Positions 12,267 to 24,924 are shown, counted from the first letter of the stretch. The stretch: 64,000 nt of DNA from Cenococcum geophilum 1.58 (GCA_001692895.1 KV748181.1:2175640-2239639); one strand, 5' to 3'. Numbers and translations: made by a program. Notes: generated from the letters alone by a model not told the origin.

Positions 12267-12534
12267 TATTAGCGACTTAGTTAATTAAGGCATAAGCACA
12301 GCAAAAGGGTCGCGTAAGCCTATATAATTAGATTATTTATAAATAAGGATCTAAATCTAAAGAAAGGAAAGGAGATAGAGGGTAGTGCCGCTTAACGTTA
12401 TATATAATCCTTTAGTTATATAATAGTAACTATCTAGAACTATAAAAAACTGTCTGCGACTATTTATAACTATCTGCTATAATCTACCAATATCTATTAG
12501 CCCCAATCTACCAGTTTCCACTAATGCCGTAACA
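12267..12534 (-). repeat. 5' LTR of the 6540-12534 gypsy element
   Basis: Direct copy of 6540-6807, starting TATTAGCG (TG changed to TA) and ending GCCGTAACA. Differences from the other LTR are almost all C/T or G/A transitions. Confidence 0.93.
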
Positions 12535-12539
12535 CTTAG

Positions 12540-12700
12540 CTTGCTTATTATTAACTGTAATTATTAATATTAATTAGTATTATAAAGAATAAGCTTAAGA
12601 TAGAGTCTAAAGCGTTATACGGTAAATACTAAGCATTATTAACAAGAGTTATTAATATTAATTAATATTAACGTTTAATAAGCAATATCGATTAAAGCCT
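12540..12700. other. AT-rich spacer between two LTR elements
   Basis: Carries short ATTAATATTAATTA repeats and a segment (GTATTATAAAGAATAAGCTT near 12570) that also occurs near 5794. No gene or RNA seen. Confidence 0.4.
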
Positions 12701-12884
12701 TATTATGGCACTAACCTATTATATACTATTTTGTACTATTTTGTACTATTTTATACTATTAGCTAGCCCACTACTAGCGCCTTAGCGGCTGGCCCTACTA
12801 TCTATATACGATACCCCTTTTGCCTCTTCTCCTCTTTATACCACAACGTAGTTATTTAGCCTACCTATATTATAGCACTGTGAT
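12701..12884 (+). repeat. 5' LTR of the first chromovirus
   Basis: 184 bp, starting TATTATGGCACTAACC (from TGTTACGG) and ending CACTGTGATA. It contains three TACTATTTTGTAC-type units and the block GCGCCTTAGCGGC. It matches 22396-22580 along its whole length. Confidence 0.93.
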
Positions 12885-13609
12885 AGTTTATAGTATCTCC
12901 TCCTACGCCCTATTGCGATCTCCGTCTTCTTAGTTTATAGTCTTCGTTTTCCTAGTATAATCGCAACCTAGCGCGACTAACGATACTATACCATAGTTCT
13001 AGACAATCTTAGTATAGTTTTAAATAATCTTAGTATTACAGCTAGCTTTATAGATTTTAATTATATTACCTAAATTCCTTAAAATGGGCGACTATAATAT
13101 GGATAATACCCTATTAGCGAATATACGCGAAGCGCTCGCCTACCTCTTTAATACCTCCTACCCTAATATTACCTAGGTAATTAGGAGTGGTCTAGAGTAC
13201 CTTAAGGACCTTAAGGTGGCGAGAACCTTTTAGCACCTCTCTATATATATAACCTTCTTAACTAGCGTTAAAAGCGGTCTCTAGACCGTCTATAATAAAG
13301 GCTAAACTATAAAGCTCTAACTTAAAGAAGCTTAGTATATAATTAACTCCCTTAAAACACTTAAACTATATATAAAATATATACTAAGACTATACAAAAC
13401 CTAAGCTCTTAGATTACTATACTTACCTAGACTATTGCTAATAAGAATACTGCTACTAGCTACCCTCTTCTAACTAAACCCTATAGAAAAAAGCGTAAAG
13501 TAAAAGACCTAACTCCGTTTAATGGTAAGGGATTACTAATTAAAAAGTAAGAAAATTTTAAAATATAGGAAATAAAGATTTAAGGTATTTTCTAGAAAGA
13601 TATAAAGTA

Positions 13610-16034
13610 ACGTGGCACATGGGGTTTTGCTCGTCCCTAGGTTTTGCTCATTTTAAATATTAAAATGCGCCAAAATGCCAACTTAGTAGTAAATAACTAG
13701 TAAAAACCATTATAAATTATTGCATTGTTCGCATGTAGTTTTAAAGCAATAAATATATATAAAAGTCTATCTAAAGTTAATTTCTAGGTGTTTTAAAGCT
13801 TAATTAGCTGGTGTATTAGGCCCCAGCCGCTACTAATTAGCTTAGCCTCCTTATTTAAGGACTTATTATTAGTTATATTATCGTCCTCTTAGTCTTTCTA
13901 GAGGTCCTTTAGTAGATCTAGAAGATCTAATATCTTCTTAGCTATATTCTAAAGTTGCTTAATAATAACTTAAGCTACGGCCTATGTAGAAAACGACTCT
14001 TCTGCCTGCTTCTAGAGCGTCTTAGCCGTTAATTAGGTCTTAGTAGTGTTCTTCTAGTAAGTAATCTTAGCGGCAGCGTCTAAGGCCTTCTTTGCCTTCT
14101 TCGCCACCTTTACTGCGCCCCCTGCCTCCCTATTATAAAGCGTAAATAGCTTCTTTATATTAGCGGTAATCCTCTAAGCTTCCTTCTTGGCTTTTACCTA
14201 TTCTCTTTTAAGTGTAATTACTATTTAGCGCTTTTTCTATAGCTTATCTCTAGCTACCTTAGCCTCTTTTTTAGCCCTTATAGTGGCTTTCTTAGTAGCT
14301 ATAAGTTCCTAAGCTGCCGCTAGTGTAAGGACTAACTCCTTAAAGAGTACTATCCGCTTCCGCTTTTTCCTTTCCTGCCTTTTATTAGTATATTACCGCA
14401 GCTCCTTATTTTCCATCTATAGTAACTTAAGATTATCCTCTAAAGATTGTAGGTGCTTTATTAGTAAGTTAATGTAGGCCTTTATCGCCTTTAAAGTTAT
14501 TTCTAAATAAAGGATTATTTACTAGTAACGAGATCTAATATAGACGCTATTAGGAGGGGGAGGATATAGAGGGGAGGATAAAATCGTCGCCTTATCTAGG
14601 TAAGGTTAAAGTAGAGGAGTAGATAATTAAGCAGAGTAACGTGTAAAAGGTTAACTTAGGTTATGGGGGAGGAGACCTACTGCCTTAAAGGCGCTTTATA
14701 TTAAGATTTTAGTATAAATCTACGGTTAAATTTCGCCAAAAATCTTTATAAAATAGTCTTTATTTATACTAGTAATACTATAAGCTGCGTATTTATTAAC
14801 TTTAGTAGAGTATACGCGCTTAAAAAGCGAAAATATAATAAGATCTAGTAGCTAAAGTATATATATTAAATACGGAGGTAGGTATATAGGTATAATTTTA
14901 TAGTTCTAGTAGTACTTAACGAAGTCGACATTAATATGGCTGCTATGGCCATCTATTACTAGTAGTTAATAGCTAATTAATTTACTATTTCTTCCTTCTT
15001 CTGCTGCCTTTATTACTGCCCTCTCCTATACCTTAGTTCGCTAGGTATAGTACTTAAAATGCTTTAGCTATTTTAGTCCGATTTCTTAATTTAACTAACT
15101 ATTCTTACTAATAGTAATTAAATAGTCGCCAAGAGCTTCGCGGGCTTCCTCCTATATTCTCTTAGTATATATACAACCTTTAAAAATAATAAAGGGTAGT
15201 ATAATTATCCCCCCTATACCTATATAGTTAATCTATAAGACTTACTCTCTAGAGCTATTAATTGTCTTAAAATTGGTAGCCTTACCTCGTAATATTACTA
15301 CCTTAGCGCTATATATATAGCCTATTAAAGTACTAGTCTTATCTATATTTTAGGTGTTATCGTCTTTAATATTATACTAGGTCTTAGCATTAGAGTAGTT
15401 AGCAAAAAACTTCGTAATAAGGGCGGGATTATTATTAGTAATAGCTCGCTTTAAGTTAATTAATTATATATAGCAGATTTAAAGCTCGTCCTATTATTTT
15501 AAGAAGTAACTAACCCAGTTCTTACCTAGTAGTTAAATCTTACGATACTAAGGAAAGTGGGTATATTCGCGGTGTAGGATAATAGTAGCTATTATTCGGA
15601 TTATATAGAGTCGATATAGAAACCTAGTATTGGTAAGATATATATAGTGCTAAGTAATTACTACTTTACCAGCTAGTGTAATACGATATTAGTTAACGTG
15701 GGTAACTTAGTAAGGTTAGTATTTACCTTATAAGCGTCTTTAAAAAGTAAAAGAATAAACTCTATAGGCCTTCGTGTAGGCTGCTAGGCTATAATAGAGG
15801 CCGCTAGTTTGCTAGGCTGCTAAAGCAGCTTATAGGCGGTCTTCTACATCTAGTACACAAGGCTTAGAGGGCATAGCTATTATTTAATAATAGATTTATA
15901 GAGTTAAGATGTAGGCTAGTTAGTAAAAGTTTGGAGGTGGCAATATTCTACTTTAGGAAGCCATTAGCCTAAAAGGCAGGCGGTTTACTAGCGCGTACAA
16001 AACCCAGGGACGAGTAAAACCCTATATACTACGT
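13610..16034 (-). mobile_element. pogo/Fot1-type DNA transposon inserted in chromovirus gag
   Basis: Terminal inverted repeats match over about 38 bp: the left end starts ACGTGGCACATGGGGTTTTG and the reverse complement of the right end starts ACGTAGTATATAGGGTTTTA. TA dinucleotides at 13608-13609 and 16035-16036 are the target duplication expected of Tc1/mariner/pogo elements. The minus strand encodes a degraded DDE transposase. Length is 2,425 bp. The insertion falls inside the gag frame, so it post-dates the chromovirus. Confidence 0.9.
13850..15600 (-). pseudogene. pogo-family (DDE_1) transposase remnant
   Basis: On the minus strand, read through stops, the block LLVIDGHSSHIN followed by FVKYY and IIPIYLPPY lies near 14880-14980. 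This is the DDE_1 catalytic neighbourhood of Fot1/pogo transposases, with the Asp of IDGH kept. The upstream part (to about 15600) should hold the CENP-B-type DNA-binding domains but is too damaged to assign. The downstream part (14500-13850) is Lys/Glu-rich and coiled-coil-like, as is common at the C terminus of fungal members. It cannot be functional. Confidence 0.75.
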
Positions 16035-16749
16035 TATTTTAAAACTCTAATAGACGAAGTCCTCTATATATTAGATATGCTAATAGATAAGGCTTATAAC
16101 TATATTAAGTATAGCCTTAATATACTATGTATATACCTAAATGACTTAAGTAAATAGACCTTCTCTAACTAAGAGTCTATGTTTATATATATAAGGAAGC
16201 ATTATAAGACTATAGATATAACCCAAGTAGCTAAAAATAAGTTAGATACCCTAAACTAGGGTAAGTATAACTACTAGTCCTAGAAAGCAGAGCTTAATAA
16301 ATTAATAATTAAAGTAAATAAGACTGAGGAATAAAAAGTGGATTTGCTTAAGAAGAATATTTCCCCTAAGATAAAGGACCTAGCCCTTACTTTTAGCCGT
16401 AAGATTGGCGATGCTAACTATAAGGGCTAGAGTAAGTAGATAAATGTGTTTACCTATAATATATAGAATTACGCCTATTAAATAAAGCTAAATATTACTA
16501 AGCTAAGCACTGCTAGTAGCTATTAACCTATACTACCCAATAGTACCCTAGTATTAGTACTATAGAATAACCTAATAGACCTTAACGCCATTAAATTTAG
16601 TAGTGGTAATAGTAGCCTCCCTAATAACATTTAAAGATATTGTATAGATAACAGACTTTATATAGTGTGTGGTTAACCTAGCCACTAAAAAGAATCTAAA
16701 TCCCCTTCTAATACTACCGTGCTAACTCCTTCCTAGCCGCGGTAGATTC

Positions 16750-19700
16750 TTTAGTAGAGGAAATAGTAACTAAGGCGGTAATTATAGACGTAAATATAGG
16801 CTCGGACATAGAGACTTACCCCTATAATTCTCTTCTTTAATATAACCCTAGCTAATAGTTCTATATACGAACTATAAATTAATGCTTTATACTATTACTA
16901 ATTATAAGACCGGCTATATTCTTAGTAAAGTACCCTCTAGTATATATACACCGCTAAAGACTAATATATTAAGACGTACTAGCTAGGACTATGGCTATTA
17001 GCTAAGCCCTATAACTTAGTTATTAAAAGGCCAACCTTTAGACTAAGCCGCCTTTAAGGGTTAGAACTATACGGGGAGGAGGATAAAAGGATTAGATTTA
17101 TACTACTAGATTAGTTAGACCTTATCTTAAGCCAGCTACTACTTAACCTTAAAACGGTAAGTAGCGATAAGAATGCTATCCTTATTTAGACTTACCTCTC
17201 CTTACTATATAACCCACTCCTATAAGTCCTTATTAAAATAGTAAGCCTTATTAATACTAGTAGTATAGCACTAGTGTTTATAGATAAAAACTCGTTTATA
17301 AAAAAGCATAATATTATAAATAAAAAGACTCTTAGTTTTAAAACTACTCCGCCTTACTAACGGACTTCTATCTAGCTTTATTACTTACTACTTTATAGTA
17401 ATAATAACAATCGGATACTATACGGAATCTATACTCTTCTATATTATAAAGTTATTACCCTCTACCCTAGTAATCCTTAGAATGCCCTAGCTTAAAAAGT
17501 ATAACCTAAAAGCAGATTTCCCCGCCCTAGAGCTTAAGTTTAACTCTAATTACTACGCCTATAACTGTCTCCTATGGCATATTCCTAACTGTAATTAAGT
17601 AGTACTGTATAGACGTATTGCACGGCTAATGCTTAGATACTATTAGCTGATGGTAAAAGAGGTGCCTAATACTAGTAAGCTAATATATATAGTAAATAAA
17701 GCAGAGATCCTAGAAGACTGGACTACTAACCTATTCCTAAAAAAATTAACACTACTAGAACTATAAGTCCCTTATATATACCCGCTTAACCTAAGTCAGC
17801 TAATAAAATACCTAACTCTAAGTTATTTGCTATATATATATAACCGTATATATAATAGCTAAGGGTATTATAGCTAAGACCGAAACTAGAGCAATTAAGA
17901 CCTTCCCCCTATAACGCCTAACCTTACACCTATTTCCCGCGCGTACTATATAGGGCTGCCGCCTTATTCCCGCCCCCCTGGGCTAACTAAGCCGCGTTAG
18001 CTTAGCTATAGCACTAGAGAACTAGATACGCCCTAACCTAGACAATATTAGATACACCTATGCTATTAATTTTACCTAGTTCTATAAATAAAAAGGCGTA
18101 AAGGTAATAAGGATCTATATAGCGGAGCTAGTAGAACTAGTTAAATAAGAAGAGCACTAATAGCTGCTTAAAGAGCTGCCTATAGGCCTAATAGAAGTAC
18201 TAAACCTATTAGAAAGGTCTTTCCGCTAGCTAGTAGAAGGTAACTATATAATAGAGGAAGCCCGTAAAGTACTACCCCCTTACTTTTATAACTTCCTTAA
18301 AATAAACCTAAAAACTAAGTCTAAGTTTCTATACTGGAAGATAGTTAATACTAACGTTAAGAAATTCCTAAAAGGCAAACTAGGATTAACCCGTAAAGAT
18401 ATCTTATAATGCTTACTAAAGGAGTTTCGTAAATATATTAAATACTTCCTCCCTAAGAATATAAATAAGCTGCCCCCTTACTAACTATAGGATTACAAAA
18501 TTGAGATTATATCTAGAAAGTAAGCCTCGTATTATAAAAACAGACTACTTTTACCCGCTAAACTTAGGTATATAAAGAAGTGAATTAATAAGATACTAGA
18601 TAAGGATTTTATCTATAAATTAACCTTACTAGCCACTATACTACTTCTCTTTACTATAAAACCTGGCGGCGGTATACAAATCTACTATAATTGTAAGCTT
18701 TGCAGTGTGAAGGATTAAATGAACGACTTGATTGTAAATGTAGCTCTAAAGCGTCTATATATACACGAGGAAGGTATTAGGAATAAGATAAAAGGGGAGA
18801 CTAATATGTAGTCGAAACAGGGTAATAAAAGATATACGAGGTATACGAGGGTAGTGCTGACGCTAGTGAACAGGGTAATATGCAAGGTCCAGTAGTCGGT
18901 TACAATAATTATTAAGGCCTAAATATAGTTACTATTAAGAATTGGTACCCATTGCCACTAGTCCGTAAGACACTTAACGTACTCTATGGCGCTAAATACT
19001 TTACTAAGCTTAATATAATTACTGCGTTTAACTAGATCTAGATTATAGAAGGCTATAAGTAGCTTATAGTATTTATCACCTAGTTTGGACTCTATAAGAT
19101 ATTAATTATACCGTTTAGTCTCTATAACGCGCCCGCTATATTCTAAAACTATATTAACTATATCTTATATAACGCCCTTAATGACTACTACACTATATAT
19201 CTTAATAATATCCTTGTCTTCTCTAAAAATACGCGCCAAATATATAAAATATATAAACGAAATTATCTAAAGACTTGGTAATACTAGACTCTAGATTAAT
19301 ATTAATAAGTCTAAGTTCTACGCTATAAAAATAAAATACCTTAGCTTAATTATCTTAACTAATAGCATAACTATAAACCTTAAGAAGGTGTAGGTATTGC
19401 AGAAATAAAAGGACCTAACGTTAGTTAAGGAACTATAGCAATTTCTTAGCTTCGCGAACTTTTACTAACAATTTATCTAAGGCTACTTTAAGGTAGTTAA
19501 GCCTATAACTAGGCTACTAAAAAAGAGCACTAGCTAGTTATAGGGCCCTAAGTAAGTATAGGCATTCTAGACCCTAAAAATAGCGTTTAATATAGTACTA
19601 GTTTTAGCGTACTATAACTATATAAAGAAGACCGTAGTAGAGACAGATGCCTTAAACTAGGCTTTAAGAGGAGTGCTTTATTAAGCTAATAAAGATAGTA

Positions 19701-21930
19701 AACTTAAGCTATTCGCATTCTTCTCCGCTAAGTACTTTGCCCCTAAATATAACTATAAGATATATAATAAGGAGCTCCTAGCAATTATAAAAGTATTAAA
19801 AGAATAGTGCCCTAAACTATAAGGAACTAAATAACTATTTAAGATTATTACGGATTATAAGAACCTTTAGACTTTTATAATAATAAAACAACTAAACTAG
19901 TGCTAAGTCTATTAGGCTAAGTTCCTCTCTTAGTTTAACTTTGTTATTACCTATAGGCCTAGCACTAAAGCTATAATCCTAGACGCCCTAAGCTGCCTCC
20001 TAGGCGCCGCGCCTACCAATACTAATAATAAATGGCTATGACACTAAGACCGCATTATCTTACCACTAAAGAAAGTTAACCCCGCTATTCTAGAAGAGCT
20101 ACTAAGTAAATCTTAAGACTAGAGCGTTAAAGGCTTTATTGTAGTAATAGACCTAAAGCCTAAGAAAAAACCCCTTAAGGAGCTTATTAAGAATACCTAT
20201 AAAGAGAATAAACTAGCTAGAAATATATTGGATGCGCTATAAGAATAGGAAGGCTATAAGGCACGCCGCTAGCCTAAGTAGATTAGGAAGTCGCTCCGCT
20301 GTAATAAATCTAAATGCTTAATTATTAACAGCCTAATCTACTATAGAAACCAAATATTCGTCCCTAATTTACCTAAACTCTAACTAGAAGTTGTACACCA
20401 TATATATAGTTTAGGTCCTATAGGCCACCTAGGTCACGTTAAAACCCTAAACCTCCTTAGTTAAACCTATTAGTAGCTAGGTATTTTATAGTTTACGGCT
20501 ACCTTTATAAAAGACTGCGCTCTCTACTTTTATATAAAGACTCTATATTTAGCACCGCCTGGTTTTTTAAAATTACTAGAACTACTAGTCCGCCCATAAA
20601 CCGATATCTTTATTAATTACGTTATTAACCTACCTAAGTGCCTTCGTAACGGCAAAATATATAGATATATCTTTGTCCTTGTTAACCGCCTAATAAAGAT
20701 AAAATATTTTAATTCCTATTACTAGCCTAAACACTAAGGAGCTTATTAAAGTATTTACCTATACTATTTATAAGTTATATAGCGCCCTAAGTACTACTAT
20801 TTCTAATAGAGGCTCTTTATTTATTTTAAACTTTTAGTATTATTTAAACTAACGCCTAAAGGTAACCCTAAACCCTAGTTCTATATAGTACCCTAAAATA
20901 GATAGCTAGACTAAGATTATTAACGTAGTAATAAATAAGTATCTACGCGCTTTTGTAAGCTTTACCTAAGATAACTAGGTAGATTGGCTCCCCCTTACTA
21001 AGTTCGCTATAAATAACTAAGTTAATAAGACTACGGGAATCTTACCGTTTTTTATTAACTACGGCTATAACCTACGTCTAGGTATTAAACTAGTAGGCCC
21101 CTAGCTATTAACCCTGTCTATATATATAAAGAAGGAGTATCTATAAGCTAATGCTATTGCTAACCACTTTAAGTATATCTTAACCTAGCTTAAAGCCCTA
21201 GCCTATATCTTCCAGTAATATTATAAAGATAACGCTAATATAAAACGGGATAAAGGTATAATATTTAAGAAGGATAATATAGTTATAGTTAGCCTTAAAA
21301 ATATAAAAACTAACTTGCTTAAGAGGAAATAGGATAATAACTAGGATAAACCCTAGCCTGTCTTAGCTCCTATAGAGGGGCTGTCGGTATCACCCAAGTG
21401 CACTTGATTGGCCTATTAACTGATGAATTGATTCTTGTCTAATAGGTGTCGAAAGCAGAGGATCGTAAGGATCGCAGTGCCTAAGTAGGGGGCTGATGAG
21501 TCATCATAAGGATGACTAATCAGAGACACGAATGACCACATAACCTCTGTCCATATATTCCGACAGGGGCAGTTATAGTAGACCTCCTAGACTATATTTA
21601 CGTTAATAAGTCTTTTTATACTTTAAAAGTCCGCCTTTAGTTCTCTAAAGAGATCTCTAGCTAAGTACGCATTAATAAAGAGGAACGCTATAATAATATA
21701 GGTAGAATAGCCGAAAGAGATAATAACGGTAATATTACGGATAAGTAGGAATTTAAGAAAATTCTTAATATATATAATGAATAAAGGAATAAGTACGGCT
21801 TAATATATTATATTAAGTGGAAGTATTATAATAAAAAAACCTAGGAACCTAAGAAGTCCCTAAAAGGGTATAAGTACGTACTACTAAAGTTTTATAAATA
21901 ATACCCTAAGAAGCCCGGACCCCTAGACTA
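16750..21930 (+). pseudogene. Chromovirus pol remnant (PR-RT-RH-IN-chromodomain)
   Basis: Plus-strand translation through stops gives a recognisable Ty3/gypsy pol. Reverse transcriptase spans about 18950-19300: [15 protein letters not shown], a FGLYKILIIPFSLYNAPA-type block, and the active site YLNNILVFSK, where YxDD has become NN. RNase H is at about 19610-19850 (VVETDALN, KIYNKELLAIIK). The integrase zinc region is near 20390-20520 and its core near 20560-20980. A chromodomain lies at about 21755-21925 (YYIKWKYYNKKT then EPKKSLKGY, with aromatic cage-like residues). The chromodomain places it among chromoviruses. A solo LTR interrupts the region between integrase and chromodomain. Confidence 0.85.
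21382..21565. mobile_element. Unmutated 184-bp solo LTR
   Basis: Begins TGTCGG and ends CCGACA, a perfect inverted terminal hexamer, and is flanked by a perfect 5-bp TSD, GGGGC (21377-21381 and 21566-21570). Unlike its surroundings it has normal CpA/TpG content, so it arrived after the chromovirus was mutated or escaped RIP because it is short. No matching full element is in the window. Confidence 0.9.
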
Positions 21931-22009
21931 GGTATAAAATAAAAGAGACTTACCACACTAAGGCCGTAGATAACAACTACGATAATTTAAAGAAGTTAAG
22001 ATTTTATAA

Positions 22010-22200
22010 AACTTTAACCAGCGGTTAAAGTTATTTAATTAGTTAGATTTTTGCTAAGAGTGCTACGCCTAATTAATCCGGGTAGCGGTGTAGAGTTTTA
22101 CTAACGCTATTTGTTTAGCTGGCTAATTAAGATTTTCTATCCCTAGGATAGAAAATCGCTATTAACTTAGCTAAAAGCAGTAAGCGAAACTAATATCTTT
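22010..22200 (+). other. Palindromic 3'-UTR module, copy A (chromovirus)
   Basis: Between the chromodomain and the polypurine tract lies a first palindrome at 22010-22032 (arms AACTTTAACC / GGTTAAAGTT), then TTATTTAATTAGTTAGAT. A second palindrome at 22131-22157 has arms GATTTTCTATCC / GGATAGAAAATC, followed by GCTATTAACTTAGC. The same module, in sense orientation, occurs at the 3' end of both copia elements and of the second chromovirus. Confidence 0.85.
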
Positions 22201-22375
22201 ACGTAAACCTATATACTGTCTACCATAATCTACTATTTTTTACTAATACTATAGCCACTAGTTATATAACCGTAATTTACTATTATATAATAGCAATCTA
22301 ATAGTAATCTAACGGCAATTTACTAATACCGTAATATTCTATTTTAGAGTTACTTGTTTAGTTTAGGGACTAAAC

Positions 22376-22395
22376 TTTTTAGGGGAGGGGAGTAC
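22376..22395 (+). other. Polypurine tract of the first chromovirus
   Basis: TTTTTAGGGGAGGGGAGTAC directly precedes the 3' LTR on the plus strand, confirming the plus orientation. Confidence 0.8.
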
Positions 22396-22580
22396 TATTA
22401 CGGCACTAACCTATCGCATACTATTTTGTACTATTTCCTACTATTTCCTACTATTAGCTAGCCTACCACTAGCACCTTAGCGGCTAGCCCTACTATCTAT
22501 ATACAATACCCCTTTCGCCTCTTCTCCTCTTTATACTATAATGTAGTTATTTAGCCTACCTATATTATAGCACTGTAATA
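22396..22580 (+). repeat. 3' LTR of the first chromovirus
   Basis: 185 bp, starting TATTACGGCACTAACC and ending CACTGTAATA. It differs from 12701-12884 mostly by transitions. Confidence 0.93.
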
Positions 22581-22585
22581 AGCCT

Positions 22586-22760
22586 TATTAACTTATTAAT
22601 AACTATACTGTATATATATAGAGGCCCTAGAGCTATATTTAATAGACAAAGTCATTATTCTTTAATACTCTAATTAAGGACAACTTTTTAGCTATAGAGC
22701 TTTTTAATAAAATTATTTTTAAAAAAATTGCTATGGTATATTTTAGCCTATTACTAGTTA
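22586..22760. other. AT-rich spacer with an LTR-like fragment
   Basis: Positions about 22614-22665 (TATATATAGAGGCCCTAGAG onward) are a mutated copy of 55040-55095 near the host gene. The TATA-like box followed by this block looks like the promoter/R region of an LTR. Nothing else is recognised. Confidence 0.45.
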
Positions 22761-23336
22761 TACACCCCCTAAATAATATGCGTATACCCCCTACCTAAAC
22801 AAGCTTAGATCCTTTTACTTTAAGTTAAAATATTATATATGTTTGACTTATTTATACCTAAATCGCGAAAATTAAAGAATTAAAATATAATACCTATAAT
22901 ACCTTTAAATTCGTTCTAAGTTAACTAATAGGACTATAGAGTGTTTTATAAGGCGCTATAAAAATTAAATTAGGTGCTACTACCCCTATTTAACGTCTAT
23001 AGATTACCTATATAGATATATATATACCTACACCTACCCGCGAGTAGTATAGCTAGTATTTTACTTAAATATTAAGAACTTTAGCTAAGTAAAGTTATTA
23101 ATAGGATTTATAAGGCTAGCTATAAAGCTAGTCGGGTAACTATAATACTGTTTTATAATTATAGGCTTTTAAATAAAATAGTAAGGCAAATATAATATAT
23201 TAATTTAGATAGGCGTATAGTATTATTTTCGCGATTTAGGTATAAATAAGTTAAATATATAAAATATCTTAACTTAAAGTAAAAGGATCTAAGCTTATTT
23301 AGGTAAAAGGTATATACGTATTATTTAGGGAGTATA
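22761..23336. mobile_element. 576-bp MITE with about 110-bp inverted repeats
   Basis: The left arm from 22761 (TACACCCCCTAAATAATATG) and the reverse complement of the right arm ending 23336 match over roughly 110 bp. The match runs through AAGCTTAGATCCTTTTACTT and ATTTATACCTAAATCGCG. TA dinucleotides flank both ends (22759-22760 and 23337-23338), as for Tc1/mariner-derived MITEs. There is no coding frame. Arms differ mainly by transitions. Confidence 0.85.
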
Positions 23337-23340
23337 TAGC

Positions 23341-23611
23341 TGTTCGTACTAACTTAATAGCACAAGTGAGTTATATCCCGGGGCACGAAATACGTATAAT
23401 ATCATATGCTCTTTGGGATGGTGGTGACTGTCTCTTGTATTAAAGCAGACTACGTGGTCTATATACTGATGCGACCTCCCCCTAGTTAGTTAGTGCTTCA
23501 GGGGTGCACCAGACGCGTAAGCGGGTGGTTGGTGCACCGAACGCGTAAACAAGAGGCTGGTGCAACGAACGCGTAAATACGCGTTCGTACACCAGGTGCT
23601 GTAATTAGACA
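23341..23611. repeat. Left LTR of the non-autonomous element
   Basis: 271 bp, TGTTCGTAC to ATTAGACA. It contains a short internal repeat of GCACC(A/G)(G/A)ACGCGTAA units. It is near-identical to 26697-26967, with transitions only as far as I can see. Confidence 0.93.
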
Positions 23612-23890
23612 CTGGCGGTACTTGAAAAATGAAACCACCTGTGTACAGCCTCCGTAATTGCTTTAATAGAACCGTAAAATATAGAAAAAATATAAGAAAT
23701 AAAAACATAAAACACAAAAATATATAGGAAATTCCTCCGTATAATAGGTGCTGTAATTATATACTGGCGGTACTTGAAAATAGAACCGCTTGTGTATAGC
23801 CTCCGTAATTTGCTTTAATAAAACTGTAAAACACAAAAAAATGCATAAAAATAAAACCATAAAATACAGAAATACATAGGAAATTCCTTC
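23612..23890. repeat. Tandem duplication of about 143 bp next to the left LTR
   Basis: The block beginning CTGGCGGTACTTGAAAA near 23612 and ending AGGAAATTCCT recurs from about 23763 to 23890. The second copy carries a repeat of the LTR end (GGTGCTGTAAT) before it, so the duplication includes the LTR-interior junction. Confidence 0.85.
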
Positions 23891-23934
23891 CCGAGGTACC
23901 TTCTGGGTTGCCTTCCAAACGGTGCTCCAAGCTG

Positions 23935-24065
23935 GCCGTAAGTCCTGCTTACGGTCTGTAAAATGAACCGTACGGCCTTCTAATGGGCCGTAAACGAACT
24001 ATATGGCCTTCCGACGGGCCGTAAACGAACCATAAGGCCTTCCGACGGACCGTAAATAAGCCGTA
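23935..24065. repeat. About 30-bp tandem repeat, four units
   Basis: Units of GGCCTTCCGACGGGCCGTAA followed by (A/C)GAACCATA-type sequence occur in succession, slightly diverged. Confidence 0.8.
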
Positions 24066-24924
24066 AGTGCTCCGTTAGTCTCGTTCCGATACTGGGAGTA
24101 CTTCGTTTTGATTAAGTAAGCCTCTACCCTAGTTGTTACGGTACTGGCAAAGATTGACAGAGAATGGCAGCTGGCGGTAGATTGCCATTACGTGGTAGCA
24201 AATTGCGGTCACGTAACGGCAACGTGCGGTTAGTCCTACTGTGCCCTGATTGACCGAGTCACTTGTGCCATCTTGTCTCCCCTTCTATATTGCAGCTGCT
24301 TAATCCGTAATAGACGGGGCAGGAAGGTCCAGGTTGCTTATCCTTGGGTAGGCTCTATAAAGCTAGGTAAGCTCGCTTGACAAGCCCAACGGACTAATGC
24401 ACCTCAACTGGAACGGCTTTTGTTAAAATAGCCATGGAGCTTTTTGGCTAATGGGTGGCCGAAACGGCGATGTAGGTAGTGGGTTTTGGTACTGCTGGCA
24501 GTAGCGGCGGTCCATAAAGAAGGTAGTATATGCTCTTTGGCTAGGGTGTTCCTTCTTTTATGTAACGGCTGAAGACTGGGCGGCAAAAGGTAGATTAAAT
24601 GAGGCTATAGGTTGCTTATGCTCCTTAGCTATAGGCTTCGCCTTGTGTAGCTCGTTTTGCTTTGCCTTTGTGGGGGTCTCGTTTTGGGGAAGGCAAGGGT
24701 CGTACGTGGGTTGGTCCATATGTAGCCGCATGTTGGGGTTGGTGTTGGCAGTACCAGAGTGAAGATACTGGGCGGGAGGAAGACTAGGTGAGGTAGGAGC
24801 ATTTGCTGGGGAGGGGGTAAAGGCGGTTACTATAGGCAGTGATTGCTGGGTAGGTTGCGGAGGTTCGTACGAGCTTGGCTGCCGTGGCTCCTTGGCTTTG
24901 GTTAACAAAGAGGGTAAAGCTAGC

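Larger units (their letters stand above)
6540..12534 (-). mobile_element. Complete Ty3/gypsy LTR retrotransposon, RIP-degraded
   Basis: Two 268-bp direct LTRs (6540-6807 and 12267-12534) flank 5.5 kb of internal DNA. A perfect 5-bp TSD, CTTAG, lies at 6535-6539 and 12535-12539. The minus strand carries a polypurine tract just inside the left LTR, so transcription ran right to left. Internal order on the minus strand is gag with a zinc knuckle, protease, reverse transcriptase, RNase H and integrase, the Ty3/gypsy order. All frames are broken by RIP-type stops. Confidence 0.95.
13084..16710 (+). pseudogene. Chromovirus gag remnant, split by a pogo transposon
   Basis: A candidate start codon lies at 13084 (MGDYNMDNTLLANIREAL). 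The frame runs with stops to 13609, is interrupted by the pogo element, and resumes at 16037. A degraded CCHC knuckle is near 16628-16690 (RLYIVCG.PSH; first Cys now Tyr). Length and position fit a Ty3/gypsy gag. It is non-functional both from RIP and from the insertion. Confidence 0.7.
12701..22580 (+). mobile_element. Chromodomain Ty3/gypsy element (chromovirus) with two nested insertions
   Basis: LTRs at 12701-12884 and 22396-22580 are flanked by a perfect TSD, AGCCT (12696-12700 and 22581-22585). The plus strand carries gag, protease, reverse transcriptase, RNase H, integrase and a C-terminal chromodomain, then a polypurine tract. A pogo-type transposon (13610-16034) sits in gag and a solo LTR (21382-21565) sits before the chromodomain. 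Without these the element is about 7.3 kb. All reading frames are destroyed by RIP-type changes. Confidence 0.95.
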
